A stretch of 64,000 nucleotides of DNA from Alteromonas sp. LMIT006. GTDB taxonomy: Bacteria > Pseudomonadota > Gammaproteobacteria > Enterobacterales > Alteromonadaceae. Shown here piece by piece: positions 1 through 8,362 of this stretch (positions within the stretch are counted from its first letter, which is position 1; every line of letters starts with the position of its first letter). The translations under genes and the position numbers were made by a program. The DNA is taken from positions 1,426,001 through 1,490,000 of the forward strand of contig NZ_CP101291.1 of assembly GCF_024300645.1 (NCBI RefSeq), written 5' to 3'. The notes beneath the pieces were generated by a model. It ran no database searches and was not told the origin of the DNA. It was given only the letters and a program-made list of their open reading frames with translations.

Positions 1-1522
1 GGTTTGCATGGGCAATTGGGATCAGAGGTATTTGTTCTGCGATTAATAGGTTGGCCTGAAAGTATAGCGCTTTTCGTTGCTCTATATTGGTTGTTAATAG
101 TGCTTGTTGGATAATGGCATCGTACTGTGCGTCACAAAACATGGCGCGATTAGTACCAGATTGAATGCCACCGCAGCTAAGAAGTGGTCGATAAAAGTTA
201 TCCGGATCGCCATTATCTGCTGACCAACCAATGAGAACCGAGTCGTGTTCGCCACGATCTAATCCAGCGCGAAAACTATCCCATTCGCTGGTGACAATTT
301 CGACTGTAATGCCTACTTCGGCAAGATAGCCACGAATGAGTTCAGCCATTCTCAATGCGTCAGGGTTATAAGAACGAACCACTGGAAGTGCCCAAAGCGT
401 CATTGAAAAACCATTGCGATAACCCGCTTGAGCAAGCAGTTCACGAGCGCGAACAGGATTGTATTCCGTTTCAGGCGTATCCACACTAAATGCCCAAGAA
501 GTCGGAGGTATCAGTGATCGTGAGCGAGTCGCAGAATCAAAATACACAGCATCTATGATTGTCGTTTTATCAATCGCAGATGCCAATGCCTCGCGCACTA
601 GTACGTTGTCAAAAGGCGCTTTGCTGGTATTAAACGCCCAAAAACCCACATTTAGGCCAGTGGCTTGCTCTAATACAATATCATCACGCCCTTCTACATA
701 AGTAATTTCGGCTTGGCTAGGGTAGGCAATTGAGTCGCATTCCCCTGTCATTAACTTAGCTAAGCGCAAGGAACTTTGTGGAGTAATATCAAAGATTAAC
801 GGGCCATCATGAGCTTGAACACTCCAATACTGAAGGTGGGGGGTGTAGCGAATGTATTGATTTTTGCGGTAGTAAGCCAACTTATATGGACCAGTACCAA
901 TCGGGTAGTGGTCAATGAGTTCAGGTTCACCGAGTTGTAACAATGTATCAGCGTATTCAGCAGATAATATAACCGAGAAGTCGGTGGCAAGGTGCGTGAT
1001 AAACGATGCATCAGGTTGTTTTAAACGTATGGTGAAGCGCAGGTGATTGACTTCCTCAATCTGAATAATGTTTTCACGTAGGTTAAGACTATCAAAATAA
1101 GGATAACGACCACCGTTGACTGAATGATAAGGATGGTTCGGGTCGCTCCAGCGCTTAAAACTAAATATTACATCATCGACATTGAGAGTTCGAGTGGGGA
1201 CAAAATAATCGGTAGTATGAAAGGTGATATTAGGTCTTAATTGAAAAGAATACGTCAATCCATCTCGGCTCACCCGCCATGAGCTAGCTAATCCTGGTAT
1301 AGGCTTGCCAGTAGCAGGGTCAATTTCTAACAAGCGATCATAGAGTTGATGGGCACTGGCATCCACTGTTGTACTAGACGTATCAAGTTGTGGATTGAAC
1401 GAAGAAGGGCTACTTTCGGAACAATAAATGATCCCCGATTGTATCGACGTCGCAGTCTTTGGTTCAGTACAGCCAAACATGGCTGTTACACTTAAGATGA
1501 ATGCGAAGCGCAGATTGCGCAT
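1..1522 (-). CDS. sapA: SapA-type peptide ABC transporter substrate-binding lipoprotein (3' part missing)
   Basis: Extracytoplasmic solute-binding protein of the SBP_bac_5 (DppA/OppA/SapA) family, expected to capture peptides for a SapBCDF-type ABC importer. I translated the reverse complement: it opens with a short hydrophobic signal ending in a lipobox (AMFGC, Cys18) and then shows family blocks such as 'RLLEIDPATGKPIPGLASSW', 'YPIGTGPYKL' and 'EALASAIDKT'. About 507 codons are present with no stop, so the C-terminus and any sapBCDF genes lie left of the window. It starts 3 nt after the pspF stop, so the two are probably co-transcribed. pspF-sapA adjacency is known in Vibrio/Shewanella-type genomes. 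The choice of SapA over DppA rests on this neighbourhood. Confidence 0.85.
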   Translation of the reverse strand, partial: MRNLRFAFILSVTAMFGCTEPKTATSIQSGIIYCSESSPSSFNPQLDTSSTTVDASAHQLYDRLLEIDPATGKPIPGLASSWRVSRDGLTYSFQLRPNITFHTTDYFVPTRTLNVDDVIFSFKRWSDPNHPYHSVNGGRYPYFDSLNLRENIIQIEEVNHLRFTIRLKQPDASFITHLATDFSVILSAEYADTLLQLGEPELIDHYPIGTGPYKLAYYRKNQYIRYTPHLQYWSVQAHDGPLIFDITPQSSLRLAKLMTGECDSIAYPSQAEITYVEGRDDIVLEQATGLNVGFWAFNTSKAPFDNVLVREALASAIDKTTIIDAVYFDSATRSRSLIPPTSWAFSVDTPETEYNPVRARELLAQAGYRNGFSMTLWALPVVRSYNPDALRMAELIRGYLAEVGITVEIVTSEWDSFRAGLDRGEHDSVLIGWSADNGDPDNFYRPLLSCGGIQSGTNRAMFCDAQYDAIIQQALLTTNIEQRKALYFQANLLIAEQIPLIPIAHAN

Positions 1523-1525
1523 AGG

Positions 1526-2611
1526 TTATTTTCCTTCCTCTAAGAGGTTATATTTTTTTAAATACCCTCTGAGTTGGTGATACGTTAATTGTAATTTTTC
1601 AGCAGTTCGACGCTGGTTGAATTGACTATCGGCTAGCGCTTTGCGCAATACATCAATTTCAAACTCTTGACTTGCTTGCTTAAAATCCATCGGGAACTGC
1701 AACGTCTTATTTGCATTGTCCTGCGCTTGAGGCGGTGTTGTCAATACATCCTGTGGCTTAGTCGCTGCCGTTGGAGTAGCAGTATTTTTGTTTTCTGGTG
1801 TAGGGGCTTTGATGCGTTGCTGCGGACGAAAGGCCGATTCAAACGGATCTAACACAATTTCATGGACTGGGACATGCGGGTTATTGTTGCGATAGACGGC
1901 TCGTTCAACGACATTTTTGAGTTCTCGAATGTTACCTGGCCAATCATATTCAAGCAGGGTTTGTTTGGCTTTTTGACTAAAACCTGAAAATAGTTCTAGT
2001 TCCATCTCCCGGGTCATGTTGATGGCAAAATGTTCAGCTAACAGCAAAATATCCTCGCTGCGTTCACGCAACGGTGGGATCGTAATGACATCAAAGGCTA
2101 AGCGATCTAACAAATCAGCTCTAAATTCACCTTGTTCAGCTAATCTAGGCAAGTCTTCGTTCGTTGCAGCAATGAGGCGAACATCGACCTTCACCGTTTT
2201 GTTGCCGCCCACACGTTCAAATTCACCGTATTCGACCACGCGCAATAGCTTCTCTTGGATCATCGCTGAGGTGTTCGCAATTTCATCGAGGAATAACGTA
2301 CCGTCATGGGCAATTTCAAAACGACCTTCACGCCGCTTACTCGCACCGGTAAAAGCCCCAGCTTCATAACCAAACAACTCACTTTCTAGCAGGTTTTCAT
2401 TGAGTGCAGCGCAATTGAGTTTTTGATAATGTTGATCCCAACGGGTGGATAAGTAGTGCAAACGCGCGGCGATCAGCTCTTTACCTGTCCCGCGCTCACC
2501 GATGACCAAAACGGGTTTGTTTAATGGTGCGATTTGTGAAATTTGCTCTAGCACTTCCAAAAATACATTCGCTTGGCCAATTAAATTGTCATTTTGACGA
2601 AGGTGGCGCAT
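1526..2611 (-). CDS. pspF: PspF, sigma-54 enhancer-binding activator of the psp operon
   Basis: Transcriptional activator that remodels sigma-54 RNA polymerase at the psp promoter and is held inactive by PspA. The 361-residue protein has no N-terminal receiver or sensor domain, typical of PspF. The AAA+ domain begins at once: Walker A GERGTGKE at residues 38-45, the sigma-54 contact loop GAFTGA at 85-90, Walker B TLFLDE at 105-110. A Pro/Thr/Ala-rich linker (about 270-310) leads to a Fis-type helix-turn-helix at about 320-358. It is divergent from pspA and 4 nt upstream of sapA. The linker is longer than I expect for the E. coli protein (about 325 residues). Confidence 0.95.
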   Translation of the reverse strand: MRHLRQNDNLIGQANVFLEVLEQISQIAPLNKPVLVIGERGTGKELIAARLHYLSTRWDQHYQKLNCAALNENLLESELFGYEAGAFTGASKRREGRFEIAHDGTLFLDEIANTSAMIQEKLLRVVEYGEFERVGGNKTVKVDVRLIAATNEDLPRLAEQGEFRADLLDRLAFDVITIPPLRERSEDILLLAEHFAINMTREMELELFSGFSQKAKQTLLEYDWPGNIRELKNVVERAVYRNNNPHVPVHEIVLDPFESAFRPQQRIKAPTPENKNTATPTAATKPQDVLTTPPQAQDNANKTLQFPMDFKQASQEFEIDVLRKALADSQFNQRRTAEKLQLTYHQLRGYLKKYNLLEEGK

Positions 2612-2637
2612 AACATTCTCTGCAGTTTGGTCAATTT

Positions 2638-2652
2638 CACTAAATATTAGTG
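2638..2652. promoter_or_regulatory. Palindrome between pspF and pspA, candidate PspF enhancer site
   Basis: A 6-bp perfect inverted repeat (CACTAA...TTAGTG) with a 3-nt spacer, followed by an A/T-rich tract. It lies about 85-100 bp upstream of the sigma-54 promoter element, a sensible distance for an enhancer-binding activator. The enhancer assignment is inferred from position only. It also sits just upstream of pspF and could serve autoregulation. Confidence 0.35.
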
Positions 2653-2736
2653 TTTTTTTTAAAAAGAAGCTAGCCCTGCAAATGTATTAATTTGTAAAAT
2701 ACTATAATTTTCAATGGTTTAGTTGATTTATTCGGG

Positions 2737-2753
2737 TTGGCACAATATTTGGT
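2737..2753 (+). promoter_or_regulatory. Sigma-54 (-24/-12) promoter of pspABC
   Basis: TTGGCAC is followed after the standard spacing by TTGG. The GG of the -24 element (2739-2740) and the GG in place of the consensus GC at -12 (2751-2752) are 12 bp apart. One deviation from TGGCAC-N5-TTGC is visible. It lies about 70 bp upstream of pspA, so transcription should start near 2764. The fit with PspF as neighbour makes this a strong call. Confidence 0.8.
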
Positions 2754-2822
2754 TGTATAACTATGCACAATGAATAACGCGCTGGGTAATGGACCAAGCG
2801 CAATGATATTGAGGAGTCATTC

Positions 2823-3482
2823 ATGAGCATTTTTTCACGTTTTACCGATATTGTTAATTCAAATCTCAACGCACTGCTAGATAAGGCTGAAGATCCTGAA
2901 AAAATGGTGCGTTTAATTATTCAGGAAATGGAAGACACGTTAGTAGAAGTCCGCAGTGCATCAGCGAAAACCATTGCGAACAAAAAAGACATTGCGATGC
3001 AAATGGATAAGCTTCAAGCCCAAGCGAGTGATTGGGAAGCAAAGGCCGAACTAGCCATTGCCAAAGAGCGTGATGATTTGGCGAAGGCCGCCTTGCAAGA
3101 AAAAAGTAAATGCGTGGAAGCAGTCACCATGCTTGAGCGTGAATTACAATTAGTCGAGGAGCAGCTGGACAAATTACAAATCGAAACCGGCCAGTTACAA
3201 GAAAAACTCGCAGACGCCAAAGCGCGCCAAAAGGCTATCATTATGCGTCAAAATACCGCAAGCTCTCGTCTTGATGTACGCAAAACACTGGATAGCAGTA
3301 AGATTGATGATGCGATGTATCGGTTTGAACGCTACGAGAGCAAAATCAACGATTTAGAAGCACAAGTTGAAGCCTATGATTTAGGTAAAAAAACACTTAA
3401 TGATGAATTTGCCGAACTTGCTGCCGATGACAAAATCAATGATGAGTTAGAGGCATTAAAGAAAAAAATGCAGTCGAAGTAG
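2823..3482 (+). CDS. pspA: PspA, phage-shock membrane-maintenance protein (PspA/IM30 family)
   Basis: Peripheral inner-membrane protein of the ESCRT-III-like PspA/IM30/Vipp1 family. It inhibits PspF in resting cells and binds damaged membrane under stress. The 219 residues match the family length. It starts with the amphipathic helix MSIFSRFTDIVNSNLNALL and continues as long coiled coil of heptad-spaced Ala/Leu/Glu/Lys. The ribosome site GAGGAG is about 8 nt before the ATG. It is first in pspABC, behind the sigma-54 promoter and facing pspF. Confidence 0.96.
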   Translation: MSIFSRFTDIVNSNLNALLDKAEDPEKMVRLIIQEMEDTLVEVRSASAKTIANKKDIAMQMDKLQAQASDWEAKAELAIAKERDDLAKAALQEKSKCVEAVTMLERELQLVEEQLDKLQIETGQLQEKLADAKARQKAIIMRQNTASSRLDVRKTLDSSKIDDAMYRFERYESKINDLEAQVEAYDLGKKTLNDEFAELAADDKINDELEALKKKMQSK

Positions 3483-3522
3483 CCTGTCTTAACAAACACC
3501 GAAATTTAAGAGGAGATCCCTG

Positions 3523-3762
3523 ATGGAAGAGTTTTTTATCATAGCCGTTGGCGTACCAATGATTTTGTTTATGTTGTTTGTGGCGCCGACTTGGTTGATC
3601 CTGCATTACCGCAGCAAACGTCAACTCGGTAAAGGGTTATCTGAAAACGATGTCAAGGATCTGCAAATACTCGCCGATCGCGCTGAGCAAATGTCTGAGC
3701 GCATTAAAACGCTCGAATCGATTCTAGATAGTGAACATCCACAGTGGAGAGAAAAAGTATGA
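3523..3762 (+). CDS. pspB: PspB, phage-shock inner-membrane regulator
   Basis: Small membrane protein that, with PspC, relays envelope stress to PspA. The 79 residues show an N-terminal membrane helix (about 5-26, 'IAVGVPMILFMLFVAPTWLI') and a charged helical cytoplasmic tail with 'LADRAEQMSERIKTLESILD', characteristic of PspB. A good AGGAG ribosome site precedes the ATG. Its TGA stop overlaps the pspC ATG (ATGA), indicating translational coupling. Confidence 0.95.
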   Translation: MEEFFIIAVGVPMILFMLFVAPTWLILHYRSKRQLGKGLSENDVKDLQILADRAEQMSERIKTLESILDSEHPQWREKV

Positions 3763-4190
3763 TCAAGCGACAATTGTACCGGAATCCCAAAAACAAACGT
3801 ATAGCGGGCGTGTGTTCAGGAATTGCAGACTACTTTGGTTTGGAAACGTGGTTAGTACGGATCCTCACCGTCACCGCATTCTTCTTAATGGCTGGGCCAT
3901 TTATGTTTGTCGCTTATGTGGTTGCTTGGTTTATCATGGACGAACGCCCCGACCACATTAAGGTGGATTCCGAAAATGTGGTCGACATGGGGGGCAAACC
4001 AACGTGGACTAACACCACGTGTTCTAGAGTAGAAATCAAACAAAAAGTGTGGCAAGCCGGTCAACCGCCACAAAAAGCGTTAGCTGAGGTGCAGGGGATA
4101 TTTGCCGACACGGAACGTCGCTTGAGAGACATCGAGACGTATGTGACCAGCCCCACATTTAAACTCGACCGTGAATTAGGGAAACTCTAA
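3759..4190 (+). CDS. pspC: PspC, phage-shock envelope stress sensor
   Basis: Inner-membrane stress sensor of the PspC family. The start at 3759 gives MIKRQLYRNPKNKRIAGVCSG, the canonical PspC N-terminus. An in-frame ATG 15 nt upstream lies inside pspB and is less likely. The PspC domain (about residues 4-62) contains the family block GVCSGIADYFGLETWLVRI and a hydrophobic stretch 'LTVTAFFLMAGPFMFVAYVVAWFI'. The remaining ~80 residues are soluble, ending in a likely coiled coil ('DTERRLRDIETYVTS'). At 143 residues it is somewhat longer than the E. coli protein. Last gene of the psp operon. No pspD/E follows. Confidence 0.95.
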   Translation: MIKRQLYRNPKNKRIAGVCSGIADYFGLETWLVRILTVTAFFLMAGPFMFVAYVVAWFIMDERPDHIKVDSENVVDMGGKPTWTNTTCSRVEIKQKVWQAGQPPQKALAEVQGIFADTERRLRDIETYVTSPTFKLDRELGKL

Positions 4191-4202
4191 TTTTAAAAAA
4201 AG

Positions 4203-4232
4203 CAAGGATATTCAAGCACTAGAATATCCTTG
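4203..4232 (+). terminator. Hairpin after pspC, probable terminator
   Basis: A perfect 11-bp stem (CAAGGATATTC / GAATATCCTTG) with an 8-nt loop lies 12 nt after the pspC stop. On the plus strand it is not followed directly by a T run; the poly-A tract lies before it (TTTTAAAAAAAG), so as an intrinsic terminator it looks stronger on the minus strand. Position suggests it ends the psp transcript, or protects its 3' end. Confidence 0.6.
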
Positions 4233-4263
4233 AGATGGTCTTTTCAGGCGTGATTGTCACTTT

Positions 4264-4281
4264 GGTAAAGTGAACTTTGTT
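4264..4281 (+). promoter_or_regulatory. Possible weak TyrR box upstream of tyrR
   Basis: GGTAAA-N6-TTTGTT resembles the TyrR box TGTAAA-N6-TTTACA in spacing, with 5 of 6 and 3-4 of 6 matches. It overlaps a perfect dyad at 4257-4273 (TCACTTT-GGT-AAAGTGA). It lies about 50 bp before tyrR, suitable for autorepression. The match is imperfect and the call is inference. Confidence 0.25.
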
Positions 4282-4329
4282 CGGTTCATTCTCGTAAAGA
4301 ATGTACGACATTTATTTTGGCAATAGGGC

Positions 4330-5886
4330 ATGCGTCTAGAAATAAGCTGTGAAGATAGACAGGGGATTACACAAGATGTACTCCGCTTGTTGAATGAAAA
4401 ACAAATTGATTTACGCGGTATCGAAATAGCACAAGAGGGCAAGATATTTTTGTCTTTTCCTACGATTGATTTTGCTGAATTTCAACAAGTTATGGCGAAA
4501 CTCCGTAGAGTTGATGGTATCAAAGATGTAAAAACGACACTCTTTATGCCCATCGAGCGAGAGCGCAATGAGTTACGTGCTATTATCAGAACAATGCCGG
4601 ATCCGGTTTTTTCCATTGATATCAAAGGTCGCATAGTATTGATTAATGATGCGGCTAAAAACAGCGTTGACCATGAAGTTGAACTATTACTCAAAGCAGA
4701 CATTCACGACTGGGTAAAAGGGTTTAGTTTTAGCAAATGGCTCGAAAATAAAGACGCTCTTGCGCAAACGCATAAAGTCAAATACGTCGAACAAGATTAT
4801 ATAGCGGACATTTTACCTGTCACCATCCCCGATGAGGATGAACAACTGATTCTTGCTGGTGGAGTGATTATACTCAAATCCGAGCTCAGATTAGGCCAAC
4901 AGTTTAAAGCATTTCACCGCCCACCAACGGACAGTTTCGACACCTTTTATGCACAATCTCAGAACATGCGCCGTTTGATCCGAGAGGCCAAATCGATGTC
5001 GGATCAAACTAGTCCTTTGTTGATTTTTGGTGAAACAGGGACTGGGAAGGAATTGATTGCAAAAGCTTGTCATGAATCTTCGCAACGCGCTGAAGGACCA
5101 TTTTTGACGCTAAATTGTGCTGCGTTACCTGATGATGTTGCTGAAACTGAGTTATTTGGCTTTGCTCAAGGTGCTTATGGTGTGAATAAAGCCAAAGCAG
5201 GATTATTGGAAGAAGCCAAGGGCGGCACTTTGTTACTGGACGAGGTTGCAGATATGTCTGCACAGTTACAAGGTAAGCTATTGAGAGTTATTGAAGACGG
5301 CGTTTTTCACCGAGTCGGTGATGATGCACCGGTTAATGTGGATGTCAGAATCATCTGTACGACAGGTAAAGATCTTGGACTGTTGGTTGAGTCAGGTAAG
5401 TTCCGTCAAGACTTATACTACCGCTTGAATGTGTTGAGCTTAGTCATGCCGGCTTTGCGTGAGCGCAAACAAGATATCATCCCGTTAGCAGAAGCCTTTA
5501 TCAAACAACATTGCGTTAAACTCGGTCGCCCTGTCGCGAAGTTGAGTAAATCCAGCGTAGATTATTTAACTTCTTACCCTTGGCCAGGTAACGTCAGACA
5601 GTTGCAAAATGCGATTCAACGCGCATTGACTATTTTGGATGGTAATGAGATTTCAAAACAACATATTCATTTGCCATCTTGTGCCACGACAGTCAGTTAT
5701 ATCGATGAAAGTTTTGATGGCACTCTTGATGAAGAAATCAAAAAATTTGAACGAGATTTGTTGCGTAAGCTCTATCCATCATATCCCTCTACGCGGCAGC
5801 TCGCTCGTAAATTAGGGCTGTCCCATACTGCGATTGCGAACAAGTTACGAGAATACGGGATCAATAAAGCCACGATTAAACTATAA
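4330..5886 (+). CDS. tyrR: TyrR, aromatic amino acid-responsive transcriptional regulator
   Basis: Regulator of aromatic amino acid biosynthesis, transport and catabolism. Its 518 residues follow the TyrR plan: ACT domain at about 1-72 (MRLEISCEDRQGITQDVLRL), PAS domain at about 78-190 ('TMPDPVFSIDIKGRIVLIND'), AAA+ domain at about 205-430 with Walker A GETGTGKE near 232-239, and a C-terminal helix-turn-helix at about 489-512. The loop that is GAFTGA in sigma-54 activators reads 'GFAQGAYGVNKAK' here. TyrR proteins are known to lack this motif and to act on sigma-70 promoters, so this is expected. maiA, a Phe/Tyr catabolic gene, follows in the same direction. Confidence 0.95.
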   Translation: MRLEISCEDRQGITQDVLRLLNEKQIDLRGIEIAQEGKIFLSFPTIDFAEFQQVMAKLRRVDGIKDVKTTLFMPIERERNELRAIIRTMPDPVFSIDIKGRIVLINDAAKNSVDHEVELLLKADIHDWVKGFSFSKWLENKDALAQTHKVKYVEQDYIADILPVTIPDEDEQLILAGGVIILKSELRLGQQFKAFHRPPTDSFDTFYAQSQNMRRLIREAKSMSDQTSPLLIFGETGTGKELIAKACHESSQRAEGPFLTLNCAALPDDVAETELFGFAQGAYGVNKAKAGLLEEAKGGTLLLDEVADMSAQLQGKLLRVIEDGVFHRVGDDAPVNVDVRIICTTGKDLGLLVESGKFRQDLYYRLNVLSLVMPALRERKQDIIPLAEAFIKQHCVKLGRPVAKLSKSSVDYLTSYPWPGNVRQLQNAIQRALTILDGNEISKQHIHLPSCATTVSYIDESFDGTLDEEIKKFERDLLRKLYPSYPSTRQLARKLGLSHTAIANKLREYGINKATIKL

Positions 5887-5952
5887 CTTTAGCCTCGCTA
5901 AGGAGCTAATCTCATGCCATACTCAGATAAAGAAAGAAACGGAGATTTGGTC

Positions 5953-6609
5953 ATGAATTTACAATTACATGGGTATTGGCGTTCCTCTGCCAGTTATAGA
6001 GTTCGTATTGCGCTTAACCTGAAAGAACTGGAATACGAATACGTTCCGGTAAGCCTTATCAATGATGGCGGTGAGCAATATTCAGATGACTATTTGAACC
6101 TCAATCCATCGCAAATGGTACCAACTCTGGTGGATTTAGACGCGGATATTCAGCTCAACCAGTCCCTTGCAATCATCGAATATTTGGACGAACGCTTCGA
6201 TACTGGACTGAAACTGATCCCAACTCATCGCATTGAGCGAGCCAGAGCCAGAGCGTTAGCACAAGACCTAGCTTGTGATGTGCAACCACTGTGTAATTTG
6301 CGCGTGCTCAATCAGCTCAAAGACGAGTATGACGCACAACAAGACAAAGTCGTTGCATGGAATCAACATTGGATCCGTTTGGGACTCTCTGTCATGGAGC
6401 GAAAACTCAAAAGACGAGCGGGTAAGTTTTGTTTGGGCTTCGATGTCAGTATTGTAGATGTCGTTTTGGTGCCACAAATATACAGCGCATTGCGATTTGA
6501 CGTTGACGTAGCCAAAGAGTTTCCCTTACTGTATAAGATTTACGAGCACTGCAATGAGCTTGAGCCGTTCATTAAGGCATTGCCAGAACACCAAGTAGAT
6601 GCGCGTTAA
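5953..6609 (+). CDS. maiA: Maleylacetoacetate isomerase (zeta-class glutathione S-transferase)
   Basis: Glutathione-dependent isomerase turning maleylacetoacetate into fumarylacetoacetate in the homogentisate route of Phe/Tyr breakdown. The N-terminus LHGYWRSSASYRVRIALN carries the zeta-class glutathione motif SSxSxR (residues 11-16). A thioredoxin-fold half (1-82, with 'NPSQMVPTLVD' and 'QSLAIIEYLDE') is followed by the all-helical GST C-domain. The start at 5953 has GGAG 8 nt upstream and matches the family N-terminus. An upstream in-frame ATG at 5914 also has AAGGAG and would add 13 residues. Downstream of tyrR, so TyrR control is plausible. hmgA and fahA are not in the window. Confidence 0.92.
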   Translation: MNLQLHGYWRSSASYRVRIALNLKELEYEYVPVSLINDGGEQYSDDYLNLNPSQMVPTLVDLDADIQLNQSLAIIEYLDERFDTGLKLIPTHRIERARARALAQDLACDVQPLCNLRVLNQLKDEYDAQQDKVVAWNQHWIRLGLSVMERKLKRRAGKFCLGFDVSIVDVVLVPQIYSALRFDVDVAKEFPLLYKIYEHCNELEPFIKALPEHQVDAR

Positions 6610-6617
6610 CCGCACAG

Positions 6618-7079
6618 CTACTTTAGGGGGAGTTCTGTAGTATTTTTGACTTGCTTCAGGGCGAACGTTGAACTGAGATGATCGACTAGTGGAAGATGAG
6701 TGAGTTTGCTTTTAAGTAAATGCTCATATTCTTCAATACTCTCCACAATGACTTTTAACAAATAGTCTTTTTCACCGCTTGTCGTATGACACTCTACAAT
6801 CTCATCAATACTCTGTACTGCTGATTCAAATGAGGTGAGTGAATCTCCATCGTGATTCTTCAACGTAACATAAATAAACACAGAAACGCCTAAATTCAGT
6901 TTCTTGCTATTGAGTAACGTCACTTTTGCGAGGATTAGCCCTTCGGCTTCCATCTTTTTTACACGACGCCAACAAGGTGTATGAGATAGGCCTACTTTTT
7001 GACTTAAGTCAGCCATGGAGATGGTGGCGTCTTTTTGCAGAACGCGGAGAATTTCTCGGTCAAATTTGTCCAGTTTCAT
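6618..7079 (-). CDS. Lrp/AsnC-family transcriptional regulator
   Basis: Feast/famine DNA-binding protein of 153 residues: N-terminal winged helix-turn-helix ('LDKFDREILRVLQKDATIS', recognition helix around 'VGLSHTPCWRRVKKME') and a C-terminal RAM/ACT-like domain ('ECHTTSGEKDYLLKV'). It is divergent from an amino acid dehydrogenase gene, an arrangement that usually means the regulator controls that neighbour in response to its amino acid substrate. A near-perfect palindrome at 7118-7133 in the shared upstream region is a candidate operator. BkdR-like, but specificity cannot be read from sequence. Confidence 0.9.
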   Translation of the reverse strand: MKLDKFDREILRVLQKDATISMADLSQKVGLSHTPCWRRVKKMEAEGLILAKVTLLNSKKLNLGVSVFIYVTLKNHDGDSLTSFESAVQSIDEIVECHTTSGEKDYLLKVIVESIEEYEHLLKSKLTHLPLVDHLSSTFALKQVKNTTELPLK

Positions 7080-7117
7080 ATAGGGTCCTGGTTGAGATAT
7101 TGTTATTGTGATTTTTA

Positions 7118-7133
7118 TAGGATATATATCCTA
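7118..7133. promoter_or_regulatory. Candidate Lrp/AsnC operator
   Basis: A perfect 16-bp palindrome (TAGGATATATATCCTA) 39 bp upstream of the Lrp-type gene and 120 bp upstream of the dehydrogenase gene. It has the TAG...CTA ends of the Lrp consensus YAG-N9-CTR, but with a 10-nt centre instead of 9. Position and symmetry support an operator for the divergent regulator. Confidence 0.5.
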
Positions 7134-7253
7134 AAAGATAGTTTGTGACAACTGAATTATTTACTTGTAGGAAAAAAATATCATGTAACTGGCAATATAA
7201 TTTATTCAACTATTCGGTTAGTATGAAGCAATGACAATCAGTTTTAAGTTCTT

Positions 7254-8306
7254 ATGTATTCGAGTATCGCTTTTGCCAATCATGAACAAGTGAGTATTTT
7301 TTATGATGAGGCAACACAGACCAAAGCCATTATTGCTATTCATGACACGACATTAGGGCCAGCCCTCGGCGGTTGTCGGATGTTTCCTTATGCGTCTGAA
7401 CAAGACGCATTAGATGATGTATTGCGTCTTGCAGAAGGCATGAGCTACAAAGCAGCGCTTGCAAATCTACCACAAGGTGGTGGAAAATCCGTCATCATTG
7501 GCGATCCACGCCAAGATAAATCGATCGAAATGATGCTTGCGATGGGACGGTTTGTTGATTCTTGTGGTGGACGTTATATCGTGGCTGAGGATTCTGGCAT
7601 TAGTGTCAGTGACGTCAGAACCATGGCGACAGTGACTGAATACGCTGGTGGGTATTCAGCGCATCATCGATATGATGGGGCTGAGCATGACGGCAATCCA
7701 GCACCAGCAACCGCGTACGGCGTATTTGTCGGTATTCAGGCGGCTGTTCGCTACAAACTCAATTCAGATTTGACTGGTTTAACAATCGCGATCCAAGGTG
7801 CAGGACAAGTTGGGCGCAGACTTGCGCAACATTGTCTCGATGCAGGCGCGCGAGTATTAATCGCTGATGTCTATGCACCCAGTCTTGAAGCTCTAGCTGA
7901 ACACCCCGAAGTTACTCTGTGTGATGTGCATAGCATTCATGCACAAAAATGCGATGTATTTGCCCCATGTGCCTTAGGTGGTGCAATTAATGCCAACACG
8001 ATAGATGATATCGGGGCAAAGATTATTGCCGGCGCGGCGAATAACCAGCTTGCAGCTTCAGAACTTGGTGATGTGTTGCAACGAAAGGGTATTTTGTATG
8101 CGCCAGATTTTGTCATCAATGCTGGTGGCATCATTGATATCCACCACCAGGCTTTACATAGTCCGGCTGGTAACATTAAGGCGCATCTAGAGCAGATTGG
8201 TAACACATTGAACGACATCTTTGCAGAGTCAGACACTACAGGACTGGCGACATCCGGTGTTGCATTGAACATGGCAAAGCGCAAAATTGCAGCAGGTAAG
8301 CGATAG
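7254..8306 (+). CDS. Leucine-type amino acid dehydrogenase (Glu/Leu/Phe/Val dehydrogenase family)
   Basis: NAD-dependent oxidative deamination of a branched-chain or aromatic amino acid to its 2-oxo acid. The 350 residues match leucine and phenylalanine dehydrogenases. Visible: substrate-binding Lys66 in 'GMSYKAALA', catalytic Lys78 in 'PQGGGKSVI', the block 'GNPAPATAYGV' near 147-157, and a Rossmann GAGQVG near 182-187. Substrate is not certain. Leucine is favoured by the divergent Lrp/BkdR-like regulator, while nearby tyrR/maiA would also fit phenylalanine. No strong intrinsic terminator separates it from the 4.5S RNA gene. Confidence 0.88.
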   Translation: MYSSIAFANHEQVSIFYDEATQTKAIIAIHDTTLGPALGGCRMFPYASEQDALDDVLRLAEGMSYKAALANLPQGGGKSVIIGDPRQDKSIEMMLAMGRFVDSCGGRYIVAEDSGISVSDVRTMATVTEYAGGYSAHHRYDGAEHDGNPAPATAYGVFVGIQAAVRYKLNSDLTGLTIAIQGAGQVGRRLAQHCLDAGARVLIADVYAPSLEALAEHPEVTLCDVHSIHAQKCDVFAPCALGGAINANTIDDIGAKIIAGAANNQLAASELGDVLQRKGILYAPDFVINAGGIIDIHHQALHSPAGNIKAHLEQIGNTLNDIFAESDTTGLATSGVALNMAKRKIAAGKR

Positions 8307-8321
8307 AAACTAAAACAGTTT

Positions 8322-8350
8322 TTGCAAATGATTCGAATTATCTGCATAAT
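8322..8350 (+). promoter_or_regulatory. Sigma-70 promoter of the 4.5S RNA gene
   Basis: TTGCAA (8322-8327) and CATAAT (8345-8350) are separated by 17 bp and placed 13 bp before the predicted RNA 5' end at 8363. The spacing and position fit a constitutive sigma-70 promoter. Confidence 0.55.
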
Positions 8351-8362
8351 ACTGGCTTCTGC

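Noticed and set aside
459-701. Plus-strand frame inside sapA
   Set aside because: Shadow of the minus-strand SapA frame, which matches its family over the full visible length.
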